In this document: in pieces, positions 47,514 through 58,244 of the stretch
Layout: the number at the start of each line of letters is the position of its first letter
Position numbering within the stretch: the stretch's first letter is position 1
Assembly (NCBI GenBank): GCA_943787595.1
Contig: CALSNA010000005.1
Location: 248,001-312,000, forward strand
DNA from: an uncultured Pseudomonadales bacterium
GTDB taxonomy: Bacteria > Pseudomonadota > Gammaproteobacteria > Pseudomonadales > Balneatricaceae
Direction: 5' to 3'
Length of the DNA stretch: 64,000 bases
Notes under the pieces: generated by a model
The model's database searches: none
Told to the model about the DNA's origin: nothing
The model's input: the letters and a program-made list of their open reading frames with translations, nothing else
Program-made: the position numbers and the translations under genes

Positions 47514-48689
47514 TTACAGTGCCTCTAAAAATGTAATTAAATGTCCTTTCTCTTGTTCAGTTAAACTCAGGGGTTGTAATTCTGAAAGAGATTGTTGATT
47601 GATTAATTTACCATGTGTACCAATAGGTGGCGCATTATAGTGTTCTATCATTGCTTTTAAAGAACTAAATTGCCCAGCATGTCCAAACCTAGTTTTGTTA
47701 TTAATACCTCTTAATGTGGGTGTTTTGAACGCTCCAAAATTTTCTTCAATACGCTTATTAAGATACTTTAAATGCAAACAATCATCTTTGCCTGCATCAG
47801 AGTAGATACTGTGACAACCAAATTCCAAATCCTGGATTTCAGGTAAAACCCTATATCGGCCAACCTCTATGCCTAAAACTGAAACAGTAGGCATGGCCGT
47901 GTTGTGGAATGAAAAGTCAGTAAATAAAGGACCATCATGACAGGCCGAACAGCGGCCCTTACCTTTAAAAATATTAAAGCCTTGCCATATTTTCTCTTGT
48001 ATGAGTGTTAGAGGCTGATTATTTATTTTTGCAATAGCAACCTCATCCCACATGGTCCGATCTATCGGTAAACTGGCTTGATAAGCTGCCAGGCACTTTC
48101 CAATGAGTGCAAAGACATGGTTTATTGACTCAATAGGCAGTGATTGGTTTTGACTGGTCAACCAATGATGAACCAACATTAAATGTTTTTGATATCCGTC
48201 TGATTGGGCCATTAATGTATCAAGGTCTTTAGCATATTTGTTTACAACGTACTTAACTGCTTCATGGCGTTGGAGATTATGTTCATCCGGATGCTCTATA
48301 GGCTCAAGCGCTTGCGCCCAAAGGCTGTCTATACGCCCATCCCAAAAATAGAAGCGATTATATGCAGCCCCCGTGATTTGCATGACCATTCTAAAATTGC
48401 GGGATTGACCTGCAGGAATGGATTCGTTCGCTATAAATCGTGAATTTGTAAAATGACACGAGGCGCAGGAAACATCCCCGGAAAAGCTAAAATCTGTATC
48501 AAAAAAGAGTTTACCTCCAAAACGAATTGCATCAGGATTCTGTTGAAAGTAATTTGACTTGTCTACCGGAAACGGTGGCAAACCTCTTAATGAGAAGTAG
48601 ATGGCATCTTCAATATCTCCAGCTTTTATAGAGATACTTGACAATACCGATATAAACAATACGCTTAAAAAACGAGCAATTTTTTTCAT
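47514..48689 (-). CDS. Diheme cytochrome c peroxidase / MauG family
   Basis: This 391-residue exported protein (signal FLSVLFISVLSSISIKAGD) has two c-type heme sites, CASCH at about residue 76 and CSACH near residue 248. It also has GRIDSLWAQALEPIEHPDEH, typical of MauG/BCCP, and FKTPTLRGINNKTRFGHAGQ followed by LKAMIEHY. It is a periplasmic peroxidase or oxidising partner using electrons from small cytochromes. The start overlaps the stop of the YtkA-like gene (ATGA). The opposing GMC gene on the other strand is also redox. Confidence 0.9.
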   Translation of the reverse strand: MKKIARFLSVLFISVLSSISIKAGDIEDAIYFSLRGLPPFPVDKSNYFQQNPDAIRFGGKLFFDTDFSFSGDVSCASCHFTNSRFIANESIPAGQSRNFRMVMQITGAAYNRFYFWDGRIDSLWAQALEPIEHPDEHNLQRHEAVKYVVNKYAKDLDTLMAQSDGYQKHLMLVHHWLTSQNQSLPIESINHVFALIGKCLAAYQASLPIDRTMWDEVAIAKINNQPLTLIQEKIWQGFNIFKGKGRCSACHDGPLFTDFSFHNTAMPTVSVLGIEVGRYRVLPEIQDLEFGCHSIYSDAGKDDCLHLKYLNKRIEENFGAFKTPTLRGINNKTRFGHAGQFSSLKAMIEHYNAPPIGTHGKLINQQSLSELQPLSLTEQEKGHLITFLEAL

Positions 48690-49078
48690 AATGATACATT
48701 AAGCACCAATGTAAATTGATCATCTGTATATTCACCCGACACGACTTTTAATATCAAAAGCCATTGCCCACGCATAGAATATTTCATGCCATTTAAAGTA
48801 TATATGCCTGAACCCTGTTCTGTAATAAAAGGAGCCGTTGGTAAACCGTGTCCATGTCCAGGCATACCACCTTCAACTGTGAAGCCCAAACCAGCAACAG
48901 GATTATCATCGATAGTGGTGATGGTAAAGCCAATGTTTGAAATGTTATGTAACCCAATCCCATCAACTGGATTATCAAAAGTGATAATTAATGCTTCATT
49001 GTCCGAGACCAATTTATTGGCCAACACATTGCAGGAAAGACAAAATGTAATTATTAAAATATATAGTTTATTACTCAT
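48686..49078 (-). CDS. YtkA-like exported protein
   Basis: This 130-residue protein has a signal peptide with a cysteine (ITFCLSCNVLANK), then an Ig-like YtkA-type domain. Its conserved loop is GGMPGHGHGLPTAPFITEQG, followed by GIYTLNGMKYSMRGQWLLIL. The His-rich M-P-G-H-G-H-G loop resembles FixH/YtkA modules near metal centres. It precedes mauG in the same operon and could assist heme or copper handling. Confidence 0.75.
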   Translation of the reverse strand: MSNKLYILIITFCLSCNVLANKLVSDNEALIITFDNPVDGIGLHNISNIGFTITTIDDNPVAGLGFTVEGGMPGHGHGLPTAPFITEQGSGIYTLNGMKYSMRGQWLLILKVVSGEYTDDQFTLVLNVSL

Positions 49079-49082
49079 TACC

Positions 49083-50156
49083 TTACTTGTATCTATGAAT
49101 AGCATTATCTATAAAAATATGTTTGTGGGGACGATCATGATTATCATTGAACCATTTTTTAGCACGCAACTTAACACTCTGTATTTGCTCAGTGGTTAGA
49201 GAATCAGTCGCCAAGGCACGAATGTGATGTGATTCAAATACCCCTGCACTGGCAGCAATATCAAGCCAGAAATAGGCTTTTTCCATATCCTGATCAATGG
49301 CCTTACCTTCGTAGTACATTAACCCAAGCAGATATTGGCATCGCTCATCCCAGGCATATGCTGCTATCTCAGCTGTTCGAAAAGCCTCGTTTAGCGAATC
49401 CGGGTCTAAAGAACCCTGATTGTAAAGCAGAAAAGCTAAAGAATAACTAGCTGACTTAACGCCCTCACTGAGTGCTTGCCTGTACATAACCTTGGCTTGC
49501 TGGATATCGGCTTCTTCCAGTTCTGCAAACAAATACATCTCTGCAATGGTGGCAAGTGCTTCTGTATATCCACCATTAGCTGCTTGTTGATAATATTCAA
49601 TAGCCTGTGCCGGATCCAGATTAACAAAGGTTCCTGTACGATAGAATTCTCCCATTGTAGCAAGTGCAGGGGGAAAACCCTTTTGTGCAGCTTGATAAAT
49701 GTTTTTAACCGCACTTGTTATTTCAACTTCTGTTATTTTTCTACTTAATACAAGTTTTGAGTGTAAATATAATCCCTCCATACTGTCTTGACTGGCAGCT
49801 TCTTTAAAATATTCTTCAGCAGTTGCTGTATCCACTTCACCACCCAGACCATGCATCAGAAGATGTCCGTATGCTAGTAGTGATGAAAGATCCACCGTTG
49901 CCCCATGTTTCAGATACGTTCGAGCCTTAACATAATCAGGTGAACCCAATGACCCCGATAAGTACAAGGCACCCAACTTAGCGCTAGCATGAGCATCACC
50001 GTCTAAACTTTGTTGAGTCCATTGTTTTCGTGCTTGAACCAGTTGCTCAAGGGTTGGTTTAGTGGTGTCTGTTTCCGCACGTGCTATTGCGTGCTGTAAA
50101 ACCAGTAAACAAATCAATCCTATAATACTTAGATATTGCAAAAATTTATGTTTCAT
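49083..50156 (-). CDS. Sel1-repeat (SLR/TPR-like) exported protein
   Basis: This 357-residue protein has a signal peptide (LSIIGLICLLVLQHAIARAE). About seven Sel1-like repeats follow, for example AKLGALYLSGSLGSPDYVKA, ALATMGEFYRTGTFVNLDPA and YLLGLMYYEGKAIDQDMEKA. Such alpha-alpha solenoids scaffold envelope complexes. It is first in the operon before the YtkA-like and MauG genes (5 bp gap). Start 50156 gives the proper signal; the upstream ATG adds 20 residues. Confidence 0.85.
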   Translation of the reverse strand: MKHKFLQYLSIIGLICLLVLQHAIARAETDTTKPTLEQLVQARKQWTQQSLDGDAHASAKLGALYLSGSLGSPDYVKARTYLKHGATVDLSSLLAYGHLLMHGLGGEVDTATAEEYFKEAASQDSMEGLYLHSKLVLSRKITEVEITSAVKNIYQAAQKGFPPALATMGEFYRTGTFVNLDPAQAIEYYQQAANGGYTEALATIAEMYLFAELEEADIQQAKVMYRQALSEGVKSASYSLAFLLYNQGSLDPDSLNEAFRTAEIAAYAWDERCQYLLGLMYYEGKAIDQDMEKAYFWLDIAASAGVFESHHIRALATDSLTTEQIQSVKLRAKKWFNDNHDRPHKHIFIDNAIHRYK

Positions 50157-50260
50157 ATAAGTTATTAAAACCTGCATCAATATAACTACGAACTGATACT
50201 CATTGCATGTCACCACAGTTAAACATTTTTGGGAAATTTGAATATTGAGAAAAAACTGTT

Positions 50261-52072
50261 TTATCTCGATGCCCTTTTGCGCTGCATTTCGGTAAGAAAC
50301 TTCTTACGCAATCGAATACTTTTTGGAGTCACCTCGACCAGCTCGTCATCCTCAATAAATGCCAGCGCTTCTTCCAGTGTTTGTTTTATTGGTGGCACGA
50401 GAGTCAGTGCTTCATCAGTACCCGAAGCACGCACATTTGTGAGTTGCTTGCCTTTAATGGGATTGACCACTAAATCATTAGCTCGAGAGTGAATGCCGAC
50501 AATTTGTCCCTCGTATACGTCTACACCCTGCTCTAAAAATAGACGACCACGGTTTTGAATATTGAATAGTGAGTAAGCTGTCGTTTTTCCTTTAATCATG
50601 CTAATCAGTGCACCGTTCTTTCGGCAATGGGTCTTGCCCTCTTTAACTGCCCCATAGTGATCAAAGATGCTGTTCATAATACCTGATCCTGAAGTCAGAT
50701 TCATAAGGGTCCCTCGAAAACCAATAAGACCACGCGAGAGTACAATAAACTCAAGACGTACCCTACCCTTACCATCAGGTTCTATATTAGTAAGTTCAGC
50801 TTTGCGCATACCTAACTCTTCCATGACTGATCCCTGATACTTCACTTCCACATCAATTACCACTTGCTCATAGGGCTCTAGAATATTTCCATCCATGATT
50901 TTTTGAACCGCTTCCGGACGCGAAATACTCATCTCAAATCCTTCTCGACGCATGGTTTCTATCAATACTGACAAGTGTAGTTCACCACGACCTGAAACAA
51001 CAAATTTATCAGGCGTATTGCCTTGAGAAACACGTAGCGCCACATTGTGGACAATTTCTTGTTCGAGCCGATCTTTAAGATTTCGGGAGGTAACAAACTT
51101 GCCTTCCAGCCCGGCAAATGGTGAATTGTTAACACTAAATGTCATACTTATAGTTGGGTCATCGACATTAAGCGGTGGCAGAGCTTCGACATGATTTGGA
51201 TCACAGAGAGTATCGGAAATACTCAAGTTATCAATACCATTAATGCATACGATATCTCCTGCACTGGCAGAATCCGTTTCAACCTTATCTAGTCCTAAAT
51301 GGCCCTTCAAATTAAGAATTTTACCTTTTCTTTCTTGCTCATCAGCACCCTTGATCACGACCTGCTGGCCAGGTTTGAGCACGCCGCGAGTGATTCGTCC
51401 AATGCCAATTACACCCACGTAACTATCATAACTCAAAGCTGAAATCTGCATTTGAAATGGTCCCTCAGTATCCACTTTGGGAGCAGGCACCCGTTTGGAT
51501 ATAATTTCAAATAATGGCGTCATATCCTCAGCCATATTGTTGATATCGTAGCCGGCAGTGCCATTGAGAGAAGAGGCATAGATCACTGGAAAGTCCAATT
51601 GTTCATCGGTAGCGCCGAGATTATCAAATAGATCAAAGACCTGGTCTATTACCCAATCTGGTCTGGCACCGGCAAGGTCAATCTTATTGATCACCACAAT
51701 AGGTCTCAGGCCCTGCTTAAACGCTTTTGATGTAACGAAGCGGGTTTGCGGCATAGGACCATCAACCGCATCGACTAATAGCAGAACTGAATCCACCATA
51801 GACAATACTCTTTCCACTTCGCCGCCAAAGTCAGCATGCCCGGGGGTATCCACGATATTAATGCGATATTGATGCCAACTGATGGCTGTATTTTTGGCAA
51901 GGATAGTAATCCCGCGTTCTTTCTCCTGATCATTGGAATCCATCAGTCTTTCAGAGTGAACATCTTTTCGATCCAGTGTGCCTGATTGACTCAGGAGTTT
52001 ATCGACCAGCGTTGTTTTACCATGATCAACGTGGGCAACAATTGCAATATTTCGCAAGTTTTCTATGGACAT
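50261..52072 (-). CDS. typA: Ribosome-associated GTPase BipA/TypA
   Basis: This 603-residue translational GTPase has G1 [16 protein letters not shown]2 [13 protein letters not shown]3 [12 protein letters not shown] and G4 [13 protein letters not shown]. Domain II and the TypA-specific C-terminal ([20 protein letters not shown], then [12 protein letters not shown]) follow. It assists 50S assembly at low temperature and stress. ATG 52072 gives the canonical N-terminus ([12 protein letters not shown]). The gene is intact and monocistronic. Confidence 0.98.
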   Translation of the reverse strand: MSIENLRNIAIVAHVDHGKTTLVDKLLSQSGTLDRKDVHSERLMDSNDQEKERGITILAKNTAISWHQYRINIVDTPGHADFGGEVERVLSMVDSVLLLVDAVDGPMPQTRFVTSKAFKQGLRPIVVINKIDLAGARPDWVIDQVFDLFDNLGATDEQLDFPVIYASSLNGTAGYDINNMAEDMTPLFEIISKRVPAPKVDTEGPFQMQISALSYDSYVGVIGIGRITRGVLKPGQQVVIKGADEQERKGKILNLKGHLGLDKVETDSASAGDIVCINGIDNLSISDTLCDPNHVEALPPLNVDDPTISMTFSVNNSPFAGLEGKFVTSRNLKDRLEQEIVHNVALRVSQGNTPDKFVVSGRGELHLSVLIETMRREGFEMSISRPEAVQKIMDGNILEPYEQVVIDVEVKYQGSVMEELGMRKAELTNIEPDGKGRVRLEFIVLSRGLIGFRGTLMNLTSGSGIMNSIFDHYGAVKEGKTHCRKNGALISMIKGKTTAYSLFNIQNRGRLFLEQGVDVYEGQIVGIHSRANDLVVNPIKGKQLTNVRASGTDEALTLVPPIKQTLEEALAFIEDDELVEVTPKSIRLRKKFLTEMQRKRASR

Positions 52073-52756
52073 TAAGATACCTGACATTAATTGATTAGAA
52101 GTATAAAAAGCGCGATTATACGATAAAGTCAGCGATCTGCTATAAAAATTTTTATCAACTGACGGTTTTTCCTGCTGTATCTATGAGATACAGAGATACA
52201 AAACATAGGCTAAAAACCCGATATTTCACCATTAATTTCATTAAAAGGCCGTAATTGTCAATTAAAACCAGAAACCATGCATGCATCGAGACTTAGTCGA
52301 AATTTTTGAATTAAGTGCGTCTGCCTCTGGAAATGCCTAAACAATTACAAAACTAAAGTGCATAACCTACAAGAAAAAATACGTAAACTGTGCCAATAAA
52401 ACCAGAAATTTTAATTGAATTTATTGAGTCTAATCACTCATATTATGAGTGTATGGAATATTATGTATACACAAGCGCTTCTTAAGCATATTACTACATT
52501 GGCTAAAATAGCCCAAAAAATATCGCAAGATATTTATCTCCACTCCTGAAATTAGAACATGTCAATTTTATTAGATAACATCTGTTTATTTTAGCCACTA
52601 CGTTTCATTTGTGGGATGTGTTAAAGTTGCTGAATGTTTAGTTATGTATATTGATTATTCAGTGCATCACTTTCACTTTTTGATGAAACTGGTAGTATGG
52701 CAGTCTCATCAAAAAGCTGTATGGCACACTTGTTTACACAAATTTAAGGGGTATAT
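52073..52756. other. Gap, no gene recognised
   Basis: This is the leader of typA and decayed DNA. Stops are dense. AAGCTTAA-type inverted repeats are short and not convincing. Confidence 0.4.
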
Positions 52757-52936
52757 ATGTTTAAAAAATTAATTTTACTGGTAGGTATTTTTGGTTTATC
52801 GGGTTGTACACTTGCTACATTGCCAGTTACTATCACTGACACTGCTGCCAGTATTGTGAAAATGCCAATCTCAGCAATTGGTAAAGTGGTTGATGCTGTT
52901 AGTAATGATTCAGATGAGGATTCAGGCGAGGAATAA
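52757..52936 (+). CDS. Small lipoprotein
   Basis: This 59-residue protein has a lipoprotein signal (MFKKLILLVGIFGLSGC, lipobox LSGC at residues 14-17). The mature part is mostly alpha-helical and ends in a strongly acidic tail (NDSDEDSGEE). AAGGGG precedes the ATG by 6 bp. The Cys would be lipidated and the protein anchored to the outer membrane. It resembles the short NF038104-type lipoproteins of gammaproteobacteria. It is too short for simple ORF callers but the evidence is good. Confidence 0.75.
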   Translation: MFKKLILLVGIFGLSGCTLATLPVTITDTAASIVKMPISAIGKVVDAVSNDSDEDSGEE

Positions 52937-53861
52937 GGATTAGGTCTTAGTGACCCTGATTATTATTTTTCCTCTAATTGCAATGGTTCATCTTCCATCG
53001 ACAAATGACAATTAGAAATGTCTGACATAGTCCTGTGGGGCTCCCGGTTACTTTAGGCAAGGCCGATTAACTCAAGCATCTGTTTTAATAGTCGCCGGTA
53101 GCCTGTCTATGCAGGGCAACACTAATCATGACTGTTAGCCCTGATATTCTGCCCAAGCCCATGATATTAAGAATATTCACTTCGTTAAATTCTAGAAGCC
53201 AATGTAAAGCTAATCAATTGCCACAATAAATCCTGGCTTTATCTTGTCTAGCCAAGGTAGGCCCGCAATAGAAAAGAGTAGCAAGATACCTAGTATCATC
53301 ATAAAAACCATATGGAAAATGGAAATTGTGTATCTCTTCATCAGGATATGACGCGATGCCTCTCTGTACCTATCAGTAGATAATTACATTAAAATAAAAG
53401 CAAGGTGTTTTTTATAACCGAATTTTGCACCATAGACAGTCAATTACCAACTTAAACAATCAGCAAAGCATAAACATGCTAGCTCCAGGCTGACAAAAAA
53501 CATGATTTAACTGTAGCTTTACTCGTGTTGATCCAAATTTTTGGAAACTGGAAACTCAAGAAATATCTATAATCAGTGTTTTAGTCAGCTAAAAAGAACA
53601 ACATATTACGACTCAGCACAACAGAAATATTCCAGAGCTTCGACAGAATTCTTTGTGCATTGTGTATCGTAGTGTGTGGAGTTGCCAACTGACACGATTG
53701 GTACTTTTATTGTTTAATAACTGAATATCGTGCAGTTAAATAATATATTATGTAACGCCAGAATATACTTGCCCAATCTAGCGTTTTGAGCAAAATCATA
53801 TGAATTTCTTAACTCCAGACACATAATTTATATTTTAAACTATTTAATGAAAACACCTAAT
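52937..53861. other. Gap, no gene recognised
   Basis: Dense stops in all frames and no repeat copy. A short minus-strand frame near 53210-53330 (MMILGILLLFSIAGLPWLDK) encodes a hydrophobic peptide that could be one membrane helix of a lost gene. Confidence 0.35.
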
Positions 53862-56135
53862 TCAAACATCAGATCTTGTATATCTATGCAACGGGAAAAT
53901 TTTAACTTCAACCGTTGTCGGCAGTAAATCTACAACTTGACCCGCCAGTAACCTGACTTGTACTTGATAATCTCGCCTACTTTTAACCAAGCCCATCCGC
54001 TGCAATTGTGGCACCGGCGTGTCCGCTAAAAAGTAATGTGCCAAAGGTCTTATTTCCGTAGCCAAAACCATTAAACTGGCCGGTCTTTGCTGCAACCACT
54101 GTAAAGCTCGTCGTAATCCATATAGGGGGCCAGAGAAACCAGCTTTGGCAACGGCAAAGGCACGTAACAAAGGTACTAAGTCAACCACAACATTTTGATT
54201 GTCCTGCATACTGCCCAAAACAGGCCACAAGCATTGATCCAGATGAGCCAGAAATCGCTGGCGACTATAGGCAAGGTAACTGTAAAAATGAGGTTGCTGG
54301 TTTGCAGCCATAGCCCTGGCAGCGGTGCTCATGGGTTTGATTAGCTGTATTGCAGTTAATCCACTGGATGAATCAGGCCGGACTGACAACCAGACGGGCT
54401 GGTAATCAGCAGCAAGCCAAAACCGTAACAACTCGTTAGACACACCAAAACTGGTGCCTAAATAGTCTACCCCATCATGGAGTGCAGCCTGTTGACACAG
54501 GCATTGCAACATACGCTGGCCTAAACCAGAACGTTGTAAATCTGGTCGCACAACAATCCTGACAATGCGCCAACAGGTCAGTGTTAGTGCTGTGCTGCAA
54601 TGACCCTGCTGGGCAAGTATTTGAGGCAGTAAATGGCCATTAATGCGCCGATCTCCTGTGGTTATTGCCGCTGCTAGCGCTGCATCTAGCCCACCTTCCT
54701 GGCTGATCCAGAGTGCACCAACTACTTCAGAATCTTGAGCTGATGAACGACGCAATAGAAACAGCAACATACCCTGATGATCCAGCAGTAAACGTAAATC
54801 CTGTGGCTTAGTCTGATAATGGGCTAACATCAACAATCCATATACCTGTTGTAATAGAGATTGATCGTGAATTAGGTCATCGATGGGCATAAGTTGCCAA
54901 CAACAATGCCGTAATAGCAAATCAGGACCTGTTGTAATATCAACGTCTGGTGCTTCCTGAGCACATAGAAAACTGTGTTTAATAAAACTTTCCAGAGGAT
55001 CATTAGCGTTATAGCGCAAAGGGTAAGTTAATTGTATTTCCCGCCAAGGCCGTTGTAATTGTTGCAGTAAGTGGGGCAATTTTAGACGGTAGCCCTGCCC
55101 ACTACCTTCATAGCCATGGCGTGTAGAGGCCATAACAATTCTGGGATAATAAGCCAGCAATTGCTGCAAGGTAGCCAATGGTATGGCGGCAGCTTCGTCA
55201 ATTATTAATAGGCGTGCAGGGGTTAGCTGACGCTGCAATATATCTACAGCAACAAAATGAATGGGCCATGAACTCACAGCAATCATAGCTGCAATTGCAG
55301 TACGGGCCGGGGCTGTAACAACAACATCACCGGCATTGTAGCCACAGGAAGCCAGTGCGTTTAATCCCAGCCCAAGGGTTGTCGATTTACCACGGCCACG
55401 CTCAGCATGAACCAGCAATACCTGAGGTTTCGTTTGTAAACCACACTCCACCATTGCCTCAATAAGCACCACTTGCTCAGTTGTAAGCTGATCAGAAATA
55501 TCCAGAGACTGCTTCTGATGATGCACCATGTTGAGCAGTTGCTTGCCTGGCATAGGACTGTATGATGGTGCACCACCATCCACAACTTGTGGTAAAACAT
55601 AAATATGCTTAAACTGCTTCCATTGCTGAAGCCACCACCATTTAAAACGACTGTAAGTTACATTATGGCCATTAAATGCACACCATTGTTGATCAGCCGT
55701 GCTAATCCACTGTTGTTCTGGTGGCATCAGTAGAACCAATATACCACCTCCCATCACAGTCCCTGCCAATGCGCATAAGGAGCTGGCATTGAATTCTTGC
55801 TGCGCCTCATAGAGCGCATAGCCTACCTGACACCCTAAAATCTGCCTACTTTGCTGAGACTGAATGCACCTTAGACTGGCCACTGATGCTGCCCATGGAT
55901 GTTGTTTACCCAATGGCGATACTAATATTCCACTAGTATCTTCTGGCAAACAAGGGGCAAAGTGCGTCTGCCATTGCTGGCGAGCCCAGTCTAAATCGCC
56001 CATCAACACTATGAAAGGTCGGTGATTAAACACTTGCAGGCTATGCCAGACAGGATAAAACTCAGTTGGAGATTTTAGTAAATTCAACGTTGCAGATTTA
56101 CGGGAAGGCAAATTTGGGCTGAGCAGGATAGTCAT
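53862..56135 (-). CDS. tmcA: tRNA(Met) cytidine acetyltransferase
   Basis: TmcA makes N4-acetylcytidine at the wobble base of elongator tRNA-Met using ATP and acetyl-CoA. The 757-residue protein has an N-terminal RNA-binding region and a helicase-like core. The core carries Walker A HAERGRGKSTTLGLGLNALA (about residue 245), LLIIDEAAAIPLATLQQLL (Walker B) and ASTRHGYEGSGQGYRLKL. The GNAT domain has RIVVRPDLQRSGLGQRMLQC, then the C-terminal tail. Length is normal (E. coli 671, many gammaproteobacteria longer). A single-gene unit. Confidence 0.95.
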   Translation of the reverse strand: MTILLSPNLPSRKSATLNLLKSPTEFYPVWHSLQVFNHRPFIVLMGDLDWARQQWQTHFAPCLPEDTSGILVSPLGKQHPWAASVASLRCIQSQQSRQILGCQVGYALYEAQQEFNASSLCALAGTVMGGGILVLLMPPEQQWISTADQQWCAFNGHNVTYSRFKWWWLQQWKQFKHIYVLPQVVDGGAPSYSPMPGKQLLNMVHHQKQSLDISDQLTTEQVVLIEAMVECGLQTKPQVLLVHAERGRGKSTTLGLGLNALASCGYNAGDVVVTAPARTAIAAMIAVSSWPIHFVAVDILQRQLTPARLLIIDEAAAIPLATLQQLLAYYPRIVMASTRHGYEGSGQGYRLKLPHLLQQLQRPWREIQLTYPLRYNANDPLESFIKHSFLCAQEAPDVDITTGPDLLLRHCCWQLMPIDDLIHDQSLLQQVYGLLMLAHYQTKPQDLRLLLDHQGMLLFLLRRSSAQDSEVVGALWISQEGGLDAALAAAITTGDRRINGHLLPQILAQQGHCSTALTLTCWRIVRIVVRPDLQRSGLGQRMLQCLCQQAALHDGVDYLGTSFGVSNELLRFWLAADYQPVWLSVRPDSSSGLTAIQLIKPMSTAARAMAANQQPHFYSYLAYSRQRFLAHLDQCLWPVLGSMQDNQNVVVDLVPLLRAFAVAKAGFSGPLYGLRRALQWLQQRPASLMVLATEIRPLAHYFLADTPVPQLQRMGLVKSRRDYQVQVRLLAGQVVDLLPTTVEVKIFPLHRYTRSDV

Positions 56136-56924
56136 TTAACATACCAATACGCTGTTTTATTGGAATAAGAAACTTGAACCCGATAAAAATAGCAACAAGG
56201 CGGCTACCAGGTCTGATACACAATCACTGGCTCAAACATATAAAAAATCCAGCGGGTTATGTGAGATAAGGAATACAGAAATTTAATATCACCTTTTAAG
56301 CCATCTTTCTATGCATCCAAATACCTCGATACTAAAGATAAAAATGTAACAGCTCCTAAAACCGGGTCTATTGTAGAAATAAGCCAGAAATATTTAATAA
56401 CAGCATCAATTGTGATGCTAATGCCAGATTAACTCAAGGGGATTACCTGTTGTATCCAGTAAACGTGCCATTGCCATGGCTAATTTAGCCTTTCACAAAT
56501 GACTTGAGGTAATGGATACGATCTAGCAACATAACTGTAGATTAGGTTTTTTTCACCTTAATTGCTCTAGTTAAATAATATTGATAAAAGATAAACTGGC
56601 GCAAAAGCACTTCGCAGCACCACATCAATAATTTGGTACAGATACATTATTGTCTAACGTATCACAACTGGATATCTGTTTTGCCCCATTATATCATCAA
56701 GATAGTTTTTGCAAATTAAGCCATAACTTTAAGAAAGGTGGTCAAAATGACTTGGAATTGTTATTTGGCGGGGGTTGTCAGAGGTATCTATTAATCAGTC
56801 AGTGTTGACATACAATAGTTTTTTAAAAGAAATATATTAATTACAGTTATTTAACAATAAATACATCTGGTTTAAAGTGTGTTTTTAGTACCTTTAGTAC
56901 CTTAAATGCACCTGATATCTAGGT
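56136..56924. other. Gap, no gene recognised
   Basis: About 790 bp between tmcA and dinB with short frames only. GTACCTTTAGTACCTTAAA near 56890 is a small direct repeat (TTTAGTACC) after dinB. I see no promoter or repeat family member. Confidence 0.4.
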
Positions 56925-57992
56925 TTAAAAAAGACAAAGCTGTTGCAGAGACTCACGCTTCTTAAGCTTTAAACCTAACCCTAACAGTCGTGCTCCTGCG
57001 AGTTGCTGATTTTGGCTGCCACTGACATAGGCCTGATTCAGTAAACACAAATAACTTTGCATATGTATGTTTTTACCAGACTTTTCCCGTGTTAATTTCA
57101 TAAAATCTGTAAACTTCAACTTTACCACCAGGCCACTGATAACATAGTGTGGCTCCAGTTTCTGCCAACGTATTTGCAGTTTTTTCAGCAATCGTGGCAG
57201 ATGAATCTGGCCAATTCGCTGCAGACTAATATCACTGCTAAAGGTTGTTTCCACTGATACAGATTTGCGCACTCTACAGGTTTGTACCGGTCTGTCATCC
57301 AGACCATAACGTCGTTTTGCCAGACTTTGTCCTAACCAGCCGAACATCTGCGATAACTGATCTTCACTATATAGCCGCAAATCAGCACAGGTTTTAATGT
57401 CCAAAGCCGCCATGCGCTTTGTACTAACCGGCCCAACGCCAGGTATTTTTGATACTGGCAAAGCTGCCGCAAAAGTATCCAATGTATCCGGTTTAACAAC
57501 AACAAGGCTATTAGGCTTACGCCAGTCACTGGCCACCTTGGCCATAAACTTATTAGGCGCAATTCCAACTGACACAGTAATGCCTATTTCTTTGGCAACT
57601 GCATTCCGGATACACTCAGCAATGGTGGTCGCACTGCCAAATGCCAAAGCTGCATCAGTCACATCCAAATAAGCTTCGTCCAGTGACAGCGGTTCTATCA
57701 AGTCCGTATAACGCCGAAAAATAACCATAATTTGAGCTGAAACTTCCCGATAGAACACCATACGCCCTGGGATAATTATCAACTTGGGACACAAACGCAC
57801 TGCACGGCTAGAAGGCATAGCTGAGTGCACACCAAATTCTCTAGCCAAATAATTACAGGTAGCAATAACACCTCGACTATCGGCAGAGCCACCAACCGCA
57901 ATAGGTATGCCTCTGTAGCCCGGATTATCCCGCATTTCTACTGCGGCATAAAAACAATCACAATCGACATGAATAATCTTGCGGTTCATCAT
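56925..57992 (-). CDS. dinB: DNA polymerase IV (Y family)
   Basis: This 355-residue translesion polymerase has the catalytic carboxylates in IHVDCDCFYAAVEMRDNPGY and LSLDEAYLDVTDAAL. GIGVxPTK-like ISVGIAPNKFMAKVASDWRK and the HhH segment VSKIPGVGPVSTKRM follow. The little-finger domain ends LGLGLKLKKRESLQQLCLF, which contains a beta-clamp-binding QLCLF end. It bypasses lesions and causes untargeted mutations. No LexA box is evident upstream. Confidence 0.95.
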   Translation of the reverse strand: MMNRKIIHVDCDCFYAAVEMRDNPGYRGIPIAVGGSADSRGVIATCNYLAREFGVHSAMPSSRAVRLCPKLIIIPGRMVFYREVSAQIMVIFRRYTDLIEPLSLDEAYLDVTDAALAFGSATTIAECIRNAVAKEIGITVSVGIAPNKFMAKVASDWRKPNSLVVVKPDTLDTFAAALPVSKIPGVGPVSTKRMAALDIKTCADLRLYSEDQLSQMFGWLGQSLAKRRYGLDDRPVQTCRVRKSVSVETTFSSDISLQRIGQIHLPRLLKKLQIRWQKLEPHYVISGLVVKLKFTDFMKLTREKSGKNIHMQSYLCLLNQAYVSGSQNQQLAGARLLGLGLKLKKRESLQQLCLF

Positions 57993-58244
57993 GGCTCAGG
58001 ATTCCAGACCAGACCGGAATAAGCATTTGAAGTCCAGTCTAGTGGTAAGGTTTCGTACACTAAGATTCAATTGTCTGATACATCATAATGCAGGCGATAC
58101 CGGTTCCTGGCTTAGACGGCTACCTATGATATAGAAAGAATTACCTATTATTCTATTAACGTAGCCTTTCAGTCATGCTATTTAGAGTGCTTTTACACAA
58201 CGTCTCGTAAAGGTGCATTCTGGTTATTCAAAGGCACTATAAGT

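Noticed and set aside
53210-53330. Short hydrophobic frame downstream of the lipoprotein
   Set aside because: No convincing ribosome-binding site and no conserved motif; kept only as a remark in the gap entry.
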